Shown here: positions 15,695 to 24,588 of the stretch, one piece after another
Numbering within the stretch: position 1 is the first letter of the stretch
Layout: each line of letters begins with the position of its first letter
DNA from: Flavihumibacter fluminis
GTDB taxonomy: Bacteria; Bacteroidota; Bacteroidia; Chitinophagales; Chitinophagaceae
Reading direction: 5' to 3'
Assembly (NCBI RefSeq): GCF_021491375.1
Contig: NZ_JAKEVY010000001.1
Coordinates: forward strand, 992,001 to 1,056,000
Length of the DNA stretch: 64,000 nt
Translations under genes and position numbers: made by a program
Notes under the pieces: generated by a model
Databases searched by the model: none
What the model was told of the DNA's origin: nothing
Seen by the model: the letters and a program-made list of their open reading frames with translations, nothing else

Positions 15695-18600
15695 ATGTAC
15701 CTCAACTGCAAAACCTATTTCAGCCTTCGATACGGCACATTTTCAACCCAGGAATTGGTAGATCTTGCCGAAAAAAACGGGATTGAATCACTTGCGCTCA
15801 CCAATATCAACAATGTTTCAGATGCCTGGGATTTTTACAGTTTGTGCCTGAAAAAAAACATCAAACCCATACTGGGCGTAGAGATCCGGAACAAGGAACG
15901 ATTTTGTTATGTTCTGCTGGCACTTAATACAAATGGCTTTGAGCAGATCAACCAATTTCTTTCCTTTCATCTTCAGGAAGAACGGGCATTTCCGGAGCAA
16001 CCAGGTGTGGAAACGTTTTTTTCCAAGCCTGAAAATGTTGCCATCATCTATTCCATAGCTTTCTTTTTTCCTGAAAAATTAGCGAATAACGAATGGATTG
16101 GTATTCGTATGGATCAAATTACTAAAATTTTTAGCTTTCCTATAGACCGTTATCGCCATAAACTAATTGTCCTACAGCCGGTTAGTTTTTTAAACAAACG
16201 TTTTTTCAATGCCCACCGTTTGTTAAGAGCGATTGATAACAATGTACTTTTATCCAGACTTACTCATGAACAGCAGGCTGGAGAAATAGAGATCTTCCAG
16301 TCGCCGGAAAAAATACTGAAAGCATTTGCTCAATATCCGTTCATTATTACCAATACCTATCGGTTGATGGAAGCCTGTTCGATAGAGATGGAGCTACACA
16401 CAGATAAAAACAAAAAAACTTTTAGCTCCACTCCTGAAGACGATCGGATGCTGTTGGAAAAATTAGCGATGGATGGCTGTGTACTGCGTTATGGCAGACG
16501 AAATAAAACCGCAATTGATCGGGTTAAAAAAGAATTAGCCATCATCAATCAGTTAGGATTTAACTCTTATTTCCTCATCACCTGGGACATCATCCGCTAT
16601 GCACAAAACCGAGGTTATTTTTATGTAGGAAGAGGAAGCGGCGCCAACTCGATTGTTGCTTTCTGCTTACAGATCACCGATGTGAACCCTATTGAACTCG
16701 ATCTTTATTTCGAACGATTCCTAAACCCACATCGTACCAGTCCGCCTGATTTTGACATTGACTTTTCCTGGCTTGATCGCGATGATGTGATAGACTATGT
16801 CTTCAAACGATACGGCAAAAAACAGGTAGCCCTGCTTGGCATGGTAACCACTTTTCAATACAATGCACTGATTCGTGAATTAGGAAAAGTGTTCGGATTA
16901 CCAAAAGGGGAAATTGATCAGTTGGCAACCAAAGGCTATTATTCACGCTCTTCCGATTTTGATCCGACTAAAGCAGAAGATAAGATTCAGCAGCTCATCC
17001 TGCAATATGGCCAGTTGCTTAAAAATTTTCCCAACCACCTTAGCATACATCCTGGCGGCATGTTGATCAGTGAAGCATCGATTTATCAATACACAGGAGT
17101 TTTCATGCCTCCCAAGGGATTTCCAACAGCACAAATTGACATGTTTGTAGCGGAAAACATCGGACTGTACAAACTGGATATTCTTAGTCAACGGGGGTTG
17201 GGGCATATCAAGGAAGCCATCCGCATCGTGCGTGAAAACAAAAACATCAGCATTAATATTCACGAGATTGAAAAATTCAAAAAAGATCCGGGAGTTCGAA
17301 ACCAGATCCGTTCGGTTCAAACGATTGGTTGTTTTTATATTGAGAGTCCGGCTATGCGCCAGTTACTCAAAAAGCTGGAATGTGATGATTACCTCACACT
17401 GGTAGCTGCAAGTTCCATTATACGCCCTGGAGTAGCCAGCAGCGGTATGATGAAAGCTTATATCGAACGTTACCACAAACCCGACTCCTTTGAATACATT
17501 CATCCTATCATGAAGGAATTACTCGAGGAAACCTATGGGGTCATGGTGTACCAGGAAGATGTGATAAAGGTAGCGCATCATTTTGCCGGTATTGATATGG
17601 GAGAAGCAGATATCCTGCGAAGGGCCATGAGCGGAAAATACAGAGGTAATGATGAGATGATTCGCATCAAAGAAAACTTCTTTTCCAATTGTAAAGAACG
17701 AGGTTATGATCCGGCGGTCGTTGCCGAGGTATGGCGACAAATAGAAAGTTTTGGAGGATACAGTTTTTCCAAAGCTCATTCCGCGTCTTTTGCCGTGGAG
17801 AGTTACCAGAGTCTTTATCTGAAAACCTATTACCCGCAGGAGTTCATGGTTGCGGTGATCAATAATTTTGGAGGTTTTTACAGTCGCGAGTTATATTTCT
17901 ACGAACTCTCCAAAACCGGAGCTACCATTCATGCACCCTGTATCAACAATAGCGACTGGTACACCTGCATAAAAGGACAGGATGTCTATACCGGATTTGT
18001 TCATATAAAATCACTTGAACAGAAAGCAGCAGAATACTTGATTGAAGAAAGAAAAAGGGGTGGATCCTATAAAAGCCTGGCAGACCTGGTGGAACGTAGC
18101 GGCATCGGGAAAGAATCATTAAACTGCCTGATCCGTTTGAATGCCTTTCGTTTCACAGGAAAAAGTAAAAAAGAATTGCTTTGGGAAGCCAATCTCTGGC
18201 AGGAGCCGGGTAAATCAAAGGAAAAACAATTGCATCCGGCGCTGTTTGAAGAAGCACCTCTTAGTTTCCAGCTACCGGAACTACCTGCTTATCCGCTGGA
18301 AGATTTGTACGATGAAATGGAACTGCTCGACTTCCCTCTTTCCAACCCATTTCCATTGGCAGACACCGACCTGGATCAATACATTCCAGCGGCTTTACTG
18401 GAGCAGTATAAAGGTGAAAAAATTACTATGCTGGGTTATCTAATCACTTACAAGCCGGTGCGAACAATCAAAGGGGATCTCATGTGTTTCGGAACCTTCA
18501 TAGATGCAGCACTCAACTGGCTTGATACCATTCATTTTCCGGATTGCCTTCAACGTTATCCCTTACAGGGAAATGGATTCTATGCACTCACAGGAACCGT

Positions 18601-18715
18601 AGTGGAAGATTTCGGCGTACTCAACCTCGAAGTCTCTTACCTAAAAAAAATCGGGCTCAAACCCCGCAACTCCAGGCAGGCAGCATATCCCCATCTCCTT
18701 CCCCCCACAGGCTAA
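15695..18715 (+). CDS. DnaE-type DNA polymerase III alpha subunit, error-prone/mutasome-like
   Basis: C-family DNA polymerase of 1006 residues, shorter than a replicative alpha subunit (about 1150 or more). The palm has the catalytic PPDFDIDF motif (two Asp ligands) and the upstream GRGSGANS motif. The N-terminal PHP domain keeps its outline, but the metal site is eroded: the usual LHxHSxYS appears as LNCKTYFS and the TDH motif as LTNINN, so PHP exonuclease activity is unlikely. A C-terminal OB-like segment (ITMLGYLITYKP) is present. DNA polymerase IV is encoded 66 nt downstream, suggesting a translesion cassette. The main replicative DnaE is expected elsewhere in the genome. Confidence 0.88.
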   Translation: MYLNCKTYFSLRYGTFSTQELVDLAEKNGIESLALTNINNVSDAWDFYSLCLKKNIKPILGVEIRNKERFCYVLLALNTNGFEQINQFLSFHLQEERAFPEQPGVETFFSKPENVAIIYSIAFFFPEKLANNEWIGIRMDQITKIFSFPIDRYRHKLIVLQPVSFLNKRFFNAHRLLRAIDNNVLLSRLTHEQQAGEIEIFQSPEKILKAFAQYPFIITNTYRLMEACSIEMELHTDKNKKTFSSTPEDDRMLLEKLAMDGCVLRYGRRNKTAIDRVKKELAIINQLGFNSYFLITWDIIRYAQNRGYFYVGRGSGANSIVAFCLQITDVNPIELDLYFERFLNPHRTSPPDFDIDFSWLDRDDVIDYVFKRYGKKQVALLGMVTTFQYNALIRELGKVFGLPKGEIDQLATKGYYSRSSDFDPTKAEDKIQQLILQYGQLLKNFPNHLSIHPGGMLISEASIYQYTGVFMPPKGFPTAQIDMFVAENIGLYKLDILSQRGLGHIKEAIRIVRENKNISINIHEIEKFKKDPGVRNQIRSVQTIGCFYIESPAMRQLLKKLECDDYLTLVAASSIIRPGVASSGMMKAYIERYHKPDSFEYIHPIMKELLEETYGVMVYQEDVIKVAHHFAGIDMGEADILRRAMSGKYRGNDEMIRIKENFFSNCKERGYDPAVVAEVWRQIESFGGYSFSKAHSASFAVESYQSLYLKTYYPQEFMVAVINNFGGFYSRELYFYELSKTGATIHAPCINNSDWYTCIKGQDVYTGFVHIKSLEQKAAEYLIEERKRGGSYKSLADLVERSGIGKESLNCLIRLNAFRFTGKSKKELLWEANLWQEPGKSKEKQLHPALFEEAPLSFQLPELPAYPLEDLYDEMELLDFPLSNPFPLADTDLDQYIPAALLEQYKGEKITMLGYLITYKPVRTIKGDLMCFGTFIDAALNWLDTIHFPDCLQRYPLQGNGFYALTGTVVEDFGVLNLEVSYLKKIGLKPRNSRQAAYPHLLPPTG

Positions 18716-18720
18716 TATTT

Positions 18721-18779
18721 TTTCACGTCTCACATCTCACGTCTCACGTTTCACTTCTCACTTCTAACTTCTTACTTCC
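18721..18779 (+). repeat. Degenerate short tandem repeat before the Pol IV start
   Basis: Repeated TCTCACGT/TCTCACAT-like units decaying to CTTCTAACTTCTTACTTCC, ending just before the ATG at 18782. It shares a 19-base string with the minus-strand tract upstream of pth (33631-33714). Confidence 0.8.
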
Positions 18780-18781
18780 AC

Positions 18782-19933
18782 ATGTTCCTTGCCCGCCATA
18801 TCGCCCACCTTGATCTCGATGCTTTTTTCGTATCGGTGGAATGCCTGCGGAATTCTGACTTTCGGGGAAAGCCTCTGATTGTGGGAGGATCCGGTGACCG
18901 TGGGGTGGTTGCTGCCTGCAGTTACGAAGCGCGCAGTTTTGGCATTCACAGCGCGATGCCAATGAAACTGGCCCGGCGCTTATGTCCGCAGGCTATTATT
19001 ATAAGTGGCGATATGGAACAATACAGTTATTATTCAAAACTCGTCACCAGCATCATTGCCGAAAAAGTACCCGTTTTTGAAAAATCATCCATTGATGAGT
19101 TTTATATTGATCTGAGCGGAATGGATAAATACTTTGGCTGCAGCCTGTTCACAGCGGAATTAAAAAAAACAATTTTTAACGAAAGTGGCTTGCCCATCTC
19201 CTATGCACTGGCCAGCAACAAACTGATTAGTAAAGTAGGCACCAATGAAGTAAAACCCAATGGACAATTGGAAATACCCTTTGGTAATGAGAAATCCTTT
19301 CTCGCACCGCTCGCCGTACAAAAGATGCCGGGAGTTGGAAAAGAAACGGCTCAGCTTTTGAATCGAATGGGAGTTGAAACAATCAAAACCCTGAGTGAAA
19401 TACCTGTGCGCCTGATGCATAACCTGATGGGAAAAAGCGGACTGGATCTTTGGAAAAAGGCACAGGGAATGGATAATTCTCCGGTTGTACCATACCGTGA
19501 ACAGAAATCAATTTCAAGTGAAGAAACTTTTTCAAACGATACGATTGACATGCAGTTTCTCCAGCAGGAACTGGTACGGTTAACCGAAAAAATCGCCTAT
19601 GAACTGCGGCAACAAAATAAATTGACGGGTTGCGTCACTGTCAAAATCCGGTACGCCAATTTTGATACCCATACCAAACAATTATCTATACCTTACAGCA
19701 GTGCGGATCATATTCTCATTTCAACTGCCAAACATTTATTTACCGCATTATATGACCGTCGCTTATTGGTGCGACTCATTGGCGTACGTTTCACGCACCT
19801 CATACCAGGAAATCATCAGATCAATTTGTTTGAAGACAGCCAGGAATCCATCCGCCTTTACCAGGCGATTGACAGCATCAAAAATCGTTTTGGAGTACAA
19901 ATCATCGGGCATGCTGCAGGCCAGCGGAGATAG
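18782..19933 (+). CDS. dinB: DNA polymerase IV (Y family)
   Basis: Translesion polymerase of 383 residues. Catalytic acidic residues are intact: HLDLDAFFVSVE at the N-terminus and KSSIDEFYID at about residue 102-111. The helix-hairpin-helix KMPGVGKETAQLLNRMG (about 181-197) and the little-finger domain follow, and the C-terminus carries a beta-clamp binding motif QINLF. Together with the DnaE-like polymerase immediately upstream it probably forms a damage-tolerance unit. The 3' end overlaps the convergent membrane gene by 32 bp. Confidence 0.93.
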   Translation: MFLARHIAHLDLDAFFVSVECLRNSDFRGKPLIVGGSGDRGVVAACSYEARSFGIHSAMPMKLARRLCPQAIIISGDMEQYSYYSKLVTSIIAEKVPVFEKSSIDEFYIDLSGMDKYFGCSLFTAELKKTIFNESGLPISYALASNKLISKVGTNEVKPNGQLEIPFGNEKSFLAPLAVQKMPGVGKETAQLLNRMGVETIKTLSEIPVRLMHNLMGKSGLDLWKKAQGMDNSPVVPYREQKSISSEETFSNDTIDMQFLQQELVRLTEKIAYELRQQNKLTGCVTVKIRYANFDTHTKQLSIPYSSADHILISTAKHLFTALYDRRLLVRLIGVRFTHLIPGNHQINLFEDSQESIRLYQAIDSIKNRFGVQIIGHAAGQRR

Positions 19934-21137
19934 GAAAACCTGCAATTGCCAATTTGCGGCTTTCCCAATTCATCCCTGCAATACCCAGGAACAAACAGAT
20001 TGCTGAAAACAGTAACATTTCATTGGTATGTGGAATCGCCCAGTAAAACATGGCAGTAATTCCCTGGGCCATTAACGTAAGTTCTGTCAGTAAAATTCCT
20101 GCAATGAATAACCGGCACCAGTTACTCAATTGTCCTCCACGCATCGGCAGCAGGTTTTTCTCCATCATCCAGCCCAGCAGGAATAAACTCACAAAACCCA
20201 GTAAAACCAGGTGCAGATAACCGATCACTACGGGCCTGTAAGCAAATGCATAGCTACTTAACCCAGGTATTATCGATAAACTTTGAAGGAGGATCTTGAT
20301 GCAAAAGGCCACAAGTGATAAAAACCAAATCTGCTGTAAACCTCTGTATTTTAGGGTATCCCGTACTCCGGGATAGAGCTTACGTAATACAAGGATTATC
20401 AAAACCGGTTGAAGCAGGGCAGCAATCCAGGCAGCAGTCAACATCCACAAGGGCAATCTCATCCAAAGTGCGGATAAGAAATAGGCAGGGATCGATACCC
20501 ATGCCAGGCCGATCAACAGCTTAACCAGGCGATTCTGTACATCCGGTGAAAGCCGGGAAACCACGAGCGCCAATACCCCGAAGAGAAACCAACCATTGTA
20601 CTGAAAATGCAGGTAAAAATAAACAGCACCAAAATAGAGTTCCGCTTTATTAATGTGATTGCCCATCAACCAGGCCAGGTAAAAAGTTCCCAGGGAAGAC
20701 AATACAAGGAAAAGTACCGACCAACGGATCAACCGAAATACCAATTGCCCTGATTTGGCAAACAATTCCTCCTTCCAGACTTTGTAAGCAAACCACCAGC
20801 CTGCAAGAACGGATGCGGTGGAAAAAAAGATGGATATCGGTCCATATCCCTGAAAAGGAAAACTCAATAACATTCCGTAGGCGGTAGCGGTATAAATTCC
20901 AAGCAGGGTATTATAGGTTTTTGCTTTCTGCTCCGGTAAGAGGCCAATGATCGCACCCATCAAAAAGAGACTGATCCATCCTGCAAAAGCAAAATGAGAA
21001 TGTGCGTGTAATAAATGTTTGTGGTGAATCCAGGGTATGGGTAACAATATTTTCAATCGTAGTAGAAGCCCCGCTACTGCTACCAGCAGCAGATTAAATA
21101 AAGCCAGCCGGATCCACTTGTTTGCCGTTGCATTCAT
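19902..21137 (-). CDS. Polytopic membrane protein with His motifs, nos-cluster associated
   Basis: About 411 residues with roughly 12 membrane helices. His residues sit in repeated helix motifs: LLHAHSHFAFAGW near the N-terminus, FYLHFQYNGWFLF in the middle and IGYLHLVLLGF later, which recalls the haem-ligand pattern of the NnrS/NorB/CcoN class of membrane proteins. The frame extends to a TTG at 21191, but the ATG at 21137 is the likely start. It follows the Crp/Fnr gene on the same strand and lies next to the nitrous oxide reductase genes, so a role in respiration on nitrogen oxides is inferred. Named function unknown. Confidence 0.7.
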   Translation of the reverse strand: MNATANKWIRLALFNLLLVAVAGLLLRLKILLPIPWIHHKHLLHAHSHFAFAGWISLFLMGAIIGLLPEQKAKTYNTLLGIYTATAYGMLLSFPFQGYGPISIFFSTASVLAGWWFAYKVWKEELFAKSGQLVFRLIRWSVLFLVLSSLGTFYLAWLMGNHINKAELYFGAVYFYLHFQYNGWFLFGVLALVVSRLSPDVQNRLVKLLIGLAWVSIPAYFLSALWMRLPLWMLTAAWIAALLQPVLIILVLRKLYPGVRDTLKYRGLQQIWFLSLVAFCIKILLQSLSIIPGLSSYAFAYRPVVIGYLHLVLLGFVSLFLLGWMMEKNLLPMRGGQLSNWCRLFIAGILLTELTLMAQGITAMFYWAIPHTNEMLLFSAICLFLGIAGMNWESRKLAIAGFPISAGLQHAR

Positions 21138-21201
21138 ACCGGTTTTTGCTGCAAAAAAACACCCTGAAAACAATAAAAAAGATGATCGCAATCAGGTTCT
21201 T

Positions 21202-21816
21202 TTAATAAAAAACTTTTCCCCGCTGGATGGTAAGCCTTCCTCTTTCATGCAGGGTTCGAATGGTACGAATTACTGTTTCAACCCTTAACCCAGTCATATC
21301 TGCCAATTGCTGACGGGTTAGATGCAACTTGCAGGGTTTCTGTTCAATACCCCGCAACCGCTTGTAATAATTCAGCATGGTAGAGATTCGTTGCTCCGGA
21401 TTATTATAAGCCAGTTCCCGTAATGTCAGGAATTTAAACCGAAGCCTTGATACCAACAGTCTGGTAAAATTAAAATGGATTTCGTAATTACTCCGGAGCA
21501 TCTGGTGAAAATTGGTTTTGTGCAAACGAAGTAAAACACAATCATCATCCGCAATGGCTGAAGCCGCATAGGGCTGATCGTCAAAAAGAGGAAATTCTCC
21601 GAAGGATTCACCAGGCTCAATCATCACCTGGATAAATTCGCGGCCATCTTCATTGATGTTTACCCAACGTACCCTGCCCTCTACTAATTGATAATAAAAA
21701 CAGGCAGTACCTCCTTCCATGAAGATCAGATCGCCTTTATTTACTTTCTTGTAGGTGGCACCATAACTCAGCAGTGTTTCCTCGGAAATGAAAGCTGTTG
21801 ACATGTTGTTTGGCAT
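21202..21816 (-). CDS. Crp/Fnr family transcription regulator
   Basis: About 205 residues: cyclic-nucleotide-type sensor barrel (KGDLIFMEGG, then EPGESFGEFPLFDD) followed by a winged helix with recognition helix GLRVETVIRTIRTL. That helix keeps the Glu and Arg of the Fnr E-x-x-S-R motif (here ETVIR), which fits recognition of TGAC/TGAT half sites. There is no N-terminal Cys cluster, so it is not an iron-sulfur Fnr; haem or NO sensing is possible. Its own promoter has a degenerate box at the standard distance. The frame extends to a TTG at 21828, but this overlaps the -7 element, so translation starts at 21816 or 21804. Likely local regulator of the nos genes. Confidence 0.88.
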   Translation of the reverse strand: MPNNMSTAFISEETLLSYGATYKKVNKGDLIFMEGGTACFYYQLVEGRVRWVNINEDGREFIQVMIEPGESFGEFPLFDDQPYAASAIADDDCVLLRLHKTNFHQMLRSNYEIHFNFTRLLVSRLRFKFLTLRELAYNNPEQRISTMLNYYKRLRGIEQKPCKLHLTRQQLADMTGLRVETVIRTIRTLHERGRLTIQRGKVFY

Positions 21817-21825
21817 TTCGTTCAA

Positions 21826-21833
21826 CAAATCTA
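21826..21833 (-). promoter_or_regulatory. -7 promoter element of the Crp/Fnr gene
   Basis: Minus strand TAGATTTG, a perfect TAnnTTTG match, 9 nt before the ATG at 21816. Confidence 0.6.
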
Positions 21834-21855
21834 TTCACGGGGGTCCAGCAGAATC

Positions 21856-21869
21856 ATGATAAATGTACT
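21856..21869 (-). promoter_or_regulatory. Degenerate Crp/Fnr-type box, probable autoregulation
   Basis: ATGAT-AAAT-GTACT: one perfect half site, the other 3 of 5. Its centre (21862.5) is exactly 36.5 bp from the inner end of the -7 element, as at the stronger boxes. Confidence 0.45.
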
Positions 21870-21957
21870 GAATCCGGTTGAGTTTGTCAGGGTTATCTGT
21901 GACTGCAATCACTTATTCATATGATCTTCATCAGTTTAGGGAAATTCCTGGCGAAAT

Positions 21958-21971
21958 ATGACCCCAATCAT
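21958..21971 (+). promoter_or_regulatory. Crp/Fnr-type box of the cytochrome c-nosZ operon
   Basis: ATGAC-CCCA-ATCAT inside a longer near-palindrome AATATGAC...ATCATATT. The centre (21964.5) is 36.5 bp from the end of the -7-like element at 21994-22001. Best box in the window. Confidence 0.72.
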
Positions 21972-21993
21972 ATTTACCCGGATCACACTCTGC

Positions 21994-22001
21994 TAACATT
22001 G
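21994..22001 (+). promoter_or_regulatory. -7 promoter element of the cytochrome c-nosZ operon
   Basis: TAACATTG, 7 of 8 to TAnnTTTG, predicting a start near 22006 and a 30-nt leader. Confidence 0.5.
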
Positions 22002-22035
22002 CATCATAATCTTTTGTACAATAAAATTACTCACC

Positions 22036-22512
22036 ATGAAAAAGCTCCTCCTCCTCGCCGGCATCGCAGCAATGATTTATGCCTGTGGCGGTGGTACCCA
22101 GCAAGACAACACAGCTTCTGATGAAGCAGCCTCCTCTGCCAGCAGCTCTTCCACACCCACCCCCGCAGATAACCCGGATGGTGTTGGTAAATTCAAAGAT
22201 ATTCAGATACCGGAAAAACTGGATGCGGCCCTTGCAGATAAGGGTCAATCTGTGTATGATGTTAAATGTTCTTCCTGCCATAAACTAAGTGATGAACGCC
22301 TGGTTGGTCCGGGTTGGAAAGATGTTACCAAGCGTAATACCGCTGCCTGGATTATGAATTTCGTTACCAATGTGGACGAAATGCTGAATACCGATCCAAA
22401 AGCACAGGCACAACTTGAAATATGTCTGGTTAGAATGCCCAATCAAAACCTAAGCGATGAAGATGCCCGTAATGTGTATGAATTCATGCGCAAAAATGAC
22501 GGGGTCCAATAA
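22036..22512 (+). CDS. Lipoprotein cytochrome c, electron donor to NosZ
   Basis: 158-residue monohaem c-type cytochrome. The lipobox MIYAC gives lipid anchor Cys 17; a Ser/Thr/Pro/Ala-rich linker (about 18-48) extends the domain into the periplasm. The haem is bound at CSSCH (78-82), and Met 134 in VRMPNQ is the likely axial ligand. It is the first gene of the operon, 24 nt before nosZ, and probably passes electrons to the reductase. Clade II nos clusters commonly carry such cytochromes. The promoter carries the strongest Crp/Fnr-type box of the window. Confidence 0.92.
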   Translation: MKKLLLLAGIAAMIYACGGGTQQDNTASDEAASSASSSSTPTPADNPDGVGKFKDIQIPEKLDAALADKGQSVYDVKCSSCHKLSDERLVGPGWKDVTKRNTAAWIMNFVTNVDEMLNTDPKAQAQLEICLVRMPNQNLSDEDARNVYEFMRKNDGVQ

Positions 22513-22536
22513 TACATCAACCCTAAAATAACAAAC

Positions 22537-24540
22537 ATGAATGCGTTTCTCAAATTGAGCCTTGGAACGGCGGCACTACTCGCCGTCGGTTTCCAGGCCT
22601 GCAAACCTAAAAACACCAGTTCCGCTGTTAGTGGCGATGCTGCTGTAAAAGCCTATGTTCCACCGGGTAAATACGACGAGTTTTACAACTTTGTTTCCGG
22701 AGGCTTTAGCGGACAATTAAGCGTTTACGGTCTTCCCAGCGGTCGTCTTTTCCGTGTAATTCCCGTTTTTTCCGTTGACCCTGAAAAAGGCTGGGGTTAT
22801 TCCGAAGAAACCAAGCCCATGCTGATGACTTCCCATGGTTTTATTCCCTGGGACGATCTGCACCACACTGAGTTATCACAGACGAATGGTGAAATCGATG
22901 GTCGCTGGGTTTTTGGGAATGCCAACAATACCCCCCGCGTGGCCCGCGTAGATTTAAAAACCTTCCGTACTGCGGAAATCATTGAGCTACCTAACAGCGC
23001 CGGTAACCACTCCTCCCCCTTCATTACAGAAAATACCGAATACGTTGTAGCGGGTACCCGTTTCAGCGTTCCGGTTGACTATGCAAACGGAGATGTTCCC
23101 ATCAGCACCTACAAAGAGAATTTCAAAGGTACCATCAGCTTTATCAGTGTTGGTAAGGAAGATGGTAAAATGGACATAGCATTTCAACTCCTGCTGCCGG
23201 GTGTAAACTTCGACCTTAGCCATGCCGGTAAAGGTCCGAGCCACGGCTGGTTCTTTTTCTCCTGCTACAACAGTGAACAGGCGAATACACTGCTGGAAGT
23301 AAACGCTTCCCAGAAAGACAAGGACTTTATCCTCGCCGTAAACTGGAAAAAAGCCGAAGAATACCTGAAAGCAGGAAAAGGTAAAAAAGAAAAAGTACGT
23401 TACGCACGTAATACCTGGGATGAATCCACTCATACCGGTAAACATGAAATACTTGAAGAAGTTACTGTACTGGATGGTGTAGCGCTTAAGGATATCTGTT
23501 ACCTGATTCCCTGTCCGAAATCACCACACGGATGTGATGTGGATCCAACTGGTGAATACATTGTAGGTTCTGGTAAATTGGCTGCCCTGATCCCTGTATT
23601 CTCTTACACTAAAATGCAGAAAGCAATTGCAGCCAAAGCATTTGAAGGCGAATACGAAGGCATACCGGTGATCAAGTACGAAGAAGCCCTGCACGGTGAA
23701 GTTCAGAAGCCAGGTCTTGGACCTTTGCACACTGAATTCGACGGCAAAGGAAATGCCTATACTTCTTTCTTTGTATCATCAGAAATCGTTAAGTGGAACA
23801 TCAAAGATCTGAAAGTATTGGATCGTGCTCCTACTTTCTATTCCATCGGTCACCTGAGCATTCCTGGTGGCGATAGCAAAAAACCCAGTCCGAAATATGT
23901 GGTCGGTTATAACAAAATCACCAAAGACCGTTATCTTCCTACCGGACCTGAACTAGCTCAGAGTGCACAGATTTATGATATCAGCGGCGATAAAATGCAA
24001 CTGATCAATGACTTCCCCACTATTGGTGAACCGCATTATGCACAATCCGCTCCTGCTGAACTGATCAGCAAAAATTCAGTGAAAATCTTCAAGATTGAAG
24101 AAAACAATCACCCTTATGTAGCCAAAGGCGAGAAAGAAAGTAAAGTCGTTCGGGAAGGCAATAAAGTACATGTGTACATTACTGCCATTCGTTCTCACTT
24201 CTCCCCGGATAATATTGAAGGAGTGAAAGTTGGAGATGAAGTATACTTCCACGTAACCAACCTGGAGCAGGACTGGGACGTACCGCACGGCTTTGCAGTA
24301 AAAGGCGCCAATAACGGTGAATTGCTGGTTATGCCGGGTGAAACACAAACCCTCAAATGGGTGCCTGAAAAAACCGGAATATTCCCGATTTATTGTACTG
24401 ACTTCTGTAGTGCACTGCACCAGGAAATGTCTGGTTATGTTCGGGTAAGTCCGAAAGGATCCACCGTTCCACTGACATTTAGCCTTGGAAAAAACAGTTC
24501 CGATGCGAAGTCAAAAGAGAACAATAGCAATGGCCACTAA
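22537..24540 (+). CDS. nosZ: Nitrous oxide reductase (clade II type)
   Basis: Periplasmic copper enzyme that reduces N2O to N2, the last step of denitrification. All copper ligands are visible: the CuZ histidines at 109, 110 (DDLHH), 236 (GPSHGW), 331 (SPHGCD), 398 (PLHTEF), 439 (IGHLS) and 500 (GEPHYAQ); for CuA, His 584 (VPHGF), Cys 620 and 624, His 628 and Met 631 in CTDFCSALHQEM. The propeller domain is N-terminal and the cupredoxin domain C-terminal. The signal is short and Sec-type, ending FQAC (possibly a lipoprotein), with no twin-arginine, which marks clade II. The 667-residue length is normal. A hairpin separates it from the maturation genes. Confidence 0.97.
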   Translation: MNAFLKLSLGTAALLAVGFQACKPKNTSSAVSGDAAVKAYVPPGKYDEFYNFVSGGFSGQLSVYGLPSGRLFRVIPVFSVDPEKGWGYSEETKPMLMTSHGFIPWDDLHHTELSQTNGEIDGRWVFGNANNTPRVARVDLKTFRTAEIIELPNSAGNHSSPFITENTEYVVAGTRFSVPVDYANGDVPISTYKENFKGTISFISVGKEDGKMDIAFQLLLPGVNFDLSHAGKGPSHGWFFFSCYNSEQANTLLEVNASQKDKDFILAVNWKKAEEYLKAGKGKKEKVRYARNTWDESTHTGKHEILEEVTVLDGVALKDICYLIPCPKSPHGCDVDPTGEYIVGSGKLAALIPVFSYTKMQKAIAAKAFEGEYEGIPVIKYEEALHGEVQKPGLGPLHTEFDGKGNAYTSFFVSSEIVKWNIKDLKVLDRAPTFYSIGHLSIPGGDSKKPSPKYVVGYNKITKDRYLPTGPELAQSAQIYDISGDKMQLINDFPTIGEPHYAQSAPAELISKNSVKIFKIEENNHPYVAKGEKESKVVREGNKVHVYITAIRSHFSPDNIEGVKVGDEVYFHVTNLEQDWDVPHGFAVKGANNGELLVMPGETQTLKWVPEKTGIFPIYCTDFCSALHQEMSGYVRVSPKGSTVPLTFSLGKNSSDAKSKENNSNGH

Positions 24541-24546
24541 TAAATC

Positions 24547-24577
24547 GAGAAGGCAGGTACTGCCTGCCTTCTCTTTA
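24547..24577 (+). terminator. Hairpin between nosZ and its maturation genes (attenuator or partial terminator)
   Basis: Perfect 11-bp stem GAGAAGGCAGG / CCTGCCTTCTC with a 5-nt loop, followed by only three T. Too weak in its T tract for full termination; it probably lowers read-through or stabilises the nosZ mRNA 3' end. Confidence 0.75.
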
Positions 24578-24588
24578 AAACACCGATC

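Noticed and set aside
21921-21934. Further Crp/Fnr-like box ATGAT-N4-ATCAG
   Set aside because: Good core, but no TAnnTTTG-like element at the distance shared by the other four boxes in either direction; kept only as a possible accessory site.
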